From: Halomonas sp. KG2
GTDB lineage: Bacteria > Pseudomonadota > Gammaproteobacteria > Pseudomonadales > Halomonadaceae
Direction of reading: 5' to 3'
Assembly (NCBI GenBank): GCA_030440445.1
Contig: CP098528.1
Location: 2,294,001 to 2,358,000, forward strand
Length of the DNA stretch: 64,000 nt
Shown one piece after another: positions 64,000 through 64,000 of the stretch. Within the stretch, counting starts at the first letter, position 1. Every line of letters starts with the position of its first letter. Made by a program: the position numbers and the translations under genes. The notes under the pieces are model-generated. The model did no database searches, had not been told where the DNA came from, and worked only from the letters and a program-made list of their open reading frames with translations.

Positions 64000-64000
64000 A

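Larger units (their letters stand above)
34979..64000. mobile_element. Lambda-like prophage (right end beyond window; left limit approximate)
   Basis: From 63762 down to 38943 the minus strand carries an ordered set of lysis, DNA-packaging, head and tail genes in the lambda order (terminase, W, B, C/Nu3, D, E, FI, FII, Z, U, V, G/T, H, M, L, K, J). Accessory genes at 35311-38878 lie between the J end and tRNA-Leu and are probably part of the element. Integrase, repressor, excisionase and replication genes are not in the window. I see no broken structural gene, so the late region looks functional. Confidence 0.85.
63763..64000. other. Repeat-rich leader region at the right window edge
   Basis: 238 bp without a gene. 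It consists largely of 9-bp repeats in two orientations and an alternating purine-pyrimidine tract. It should include the promoter for the minus-strand genes starting at 63762, and possibly a replication or regulatory site of the prophage. Confidence 0.6.

Overview
The window reads as a chromosome segment of a halophilic gammaproteobacterium close to Halomonas (Halomonadaceae). This rests on gene content, moderate GC, acidic proteins, and gene neighbourhoods such as accB-accC-prmA-dusB-fis-purH and rsxABCDGE-nth. About 34 kb of core chromosome is followed, just after a tRNA-Leu gene, by a lambda-type siphovirus prophage that runs off the right edge.

Core region (1-34978). A truncated Na+/phosphate cotransporter gene lies at the left edge. 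Next comes the six-gene Rnf/Rsx electron-transport operon with nth, then a glycosyltransferase of the queuosine-tRNA mannosyltransferase type. A signalling cluster follows: a lone CheY-like receiver, a membrane sensor-like protein fused to a DnaQ-type exonuclease, a tiny membrane protein, a solute-symporter/histidine-kinase hybrid, and a DUF294-type nucleotidyltransferase that converges on the cluster. The rest is metabolism and housekeeping: argG with a HlyU-like gene, rnt, a pyrophosphate-type phosphofructokinase, a PP2C/kinase fusion, ppa, dsbD, accBC, prmA, dusB-fis, purH, a succinate-semialdehyde dehydrogenase, folE, an exported protein of unknown function, srkA and a comF-family gene.

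Island/prophage left arm (34979-38942). Downstream of tRNA-Leu(UAG) are a small orphan gene, a LexA-box-controlled DUF1654-umuD-umuC cassette, and an AT-rich DUF4238 gene.

Prophage late region (38943-63762, minus strand, so transcription runs right to left). In transcription order: two small paralogous genes, a Q-like gene, a terminator, amidase endolysin, holin, overlapping Rz/Rz1, terminase small and large subunits, gpW, portal, S49 protease with a nested scaffold, decoration protein, capsid, FI- and FII-like genes, tail Z, U and V, a G/G-T frameshift pair, a reverse-oriented lipoprotein moron, tape measure, an M-position gene, a large protein carrying a complete penicillin-binding-type (S11) peptidase domain, a 51-residue coupled gene, DUF1833 (L position), NlpC/P60 (K) and J. 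Integrase, repressor and replication genes are not visible and should lie to the right. The last 240 bases hold a dense array of 9-bp repeats beside a purine-pyrimidine alternating tract.

The most unusual items are the tail-module S11 peptidase gene flanked by look-alike terminators, the 9-bp repeat array at the right edge, the exonuclease fused to a sensor-like membrane protein, and the PP2C/kinase fusion whose kinase lacks the catalytic Asp. All function calls come from reading motifs and gene order; no database search was run.
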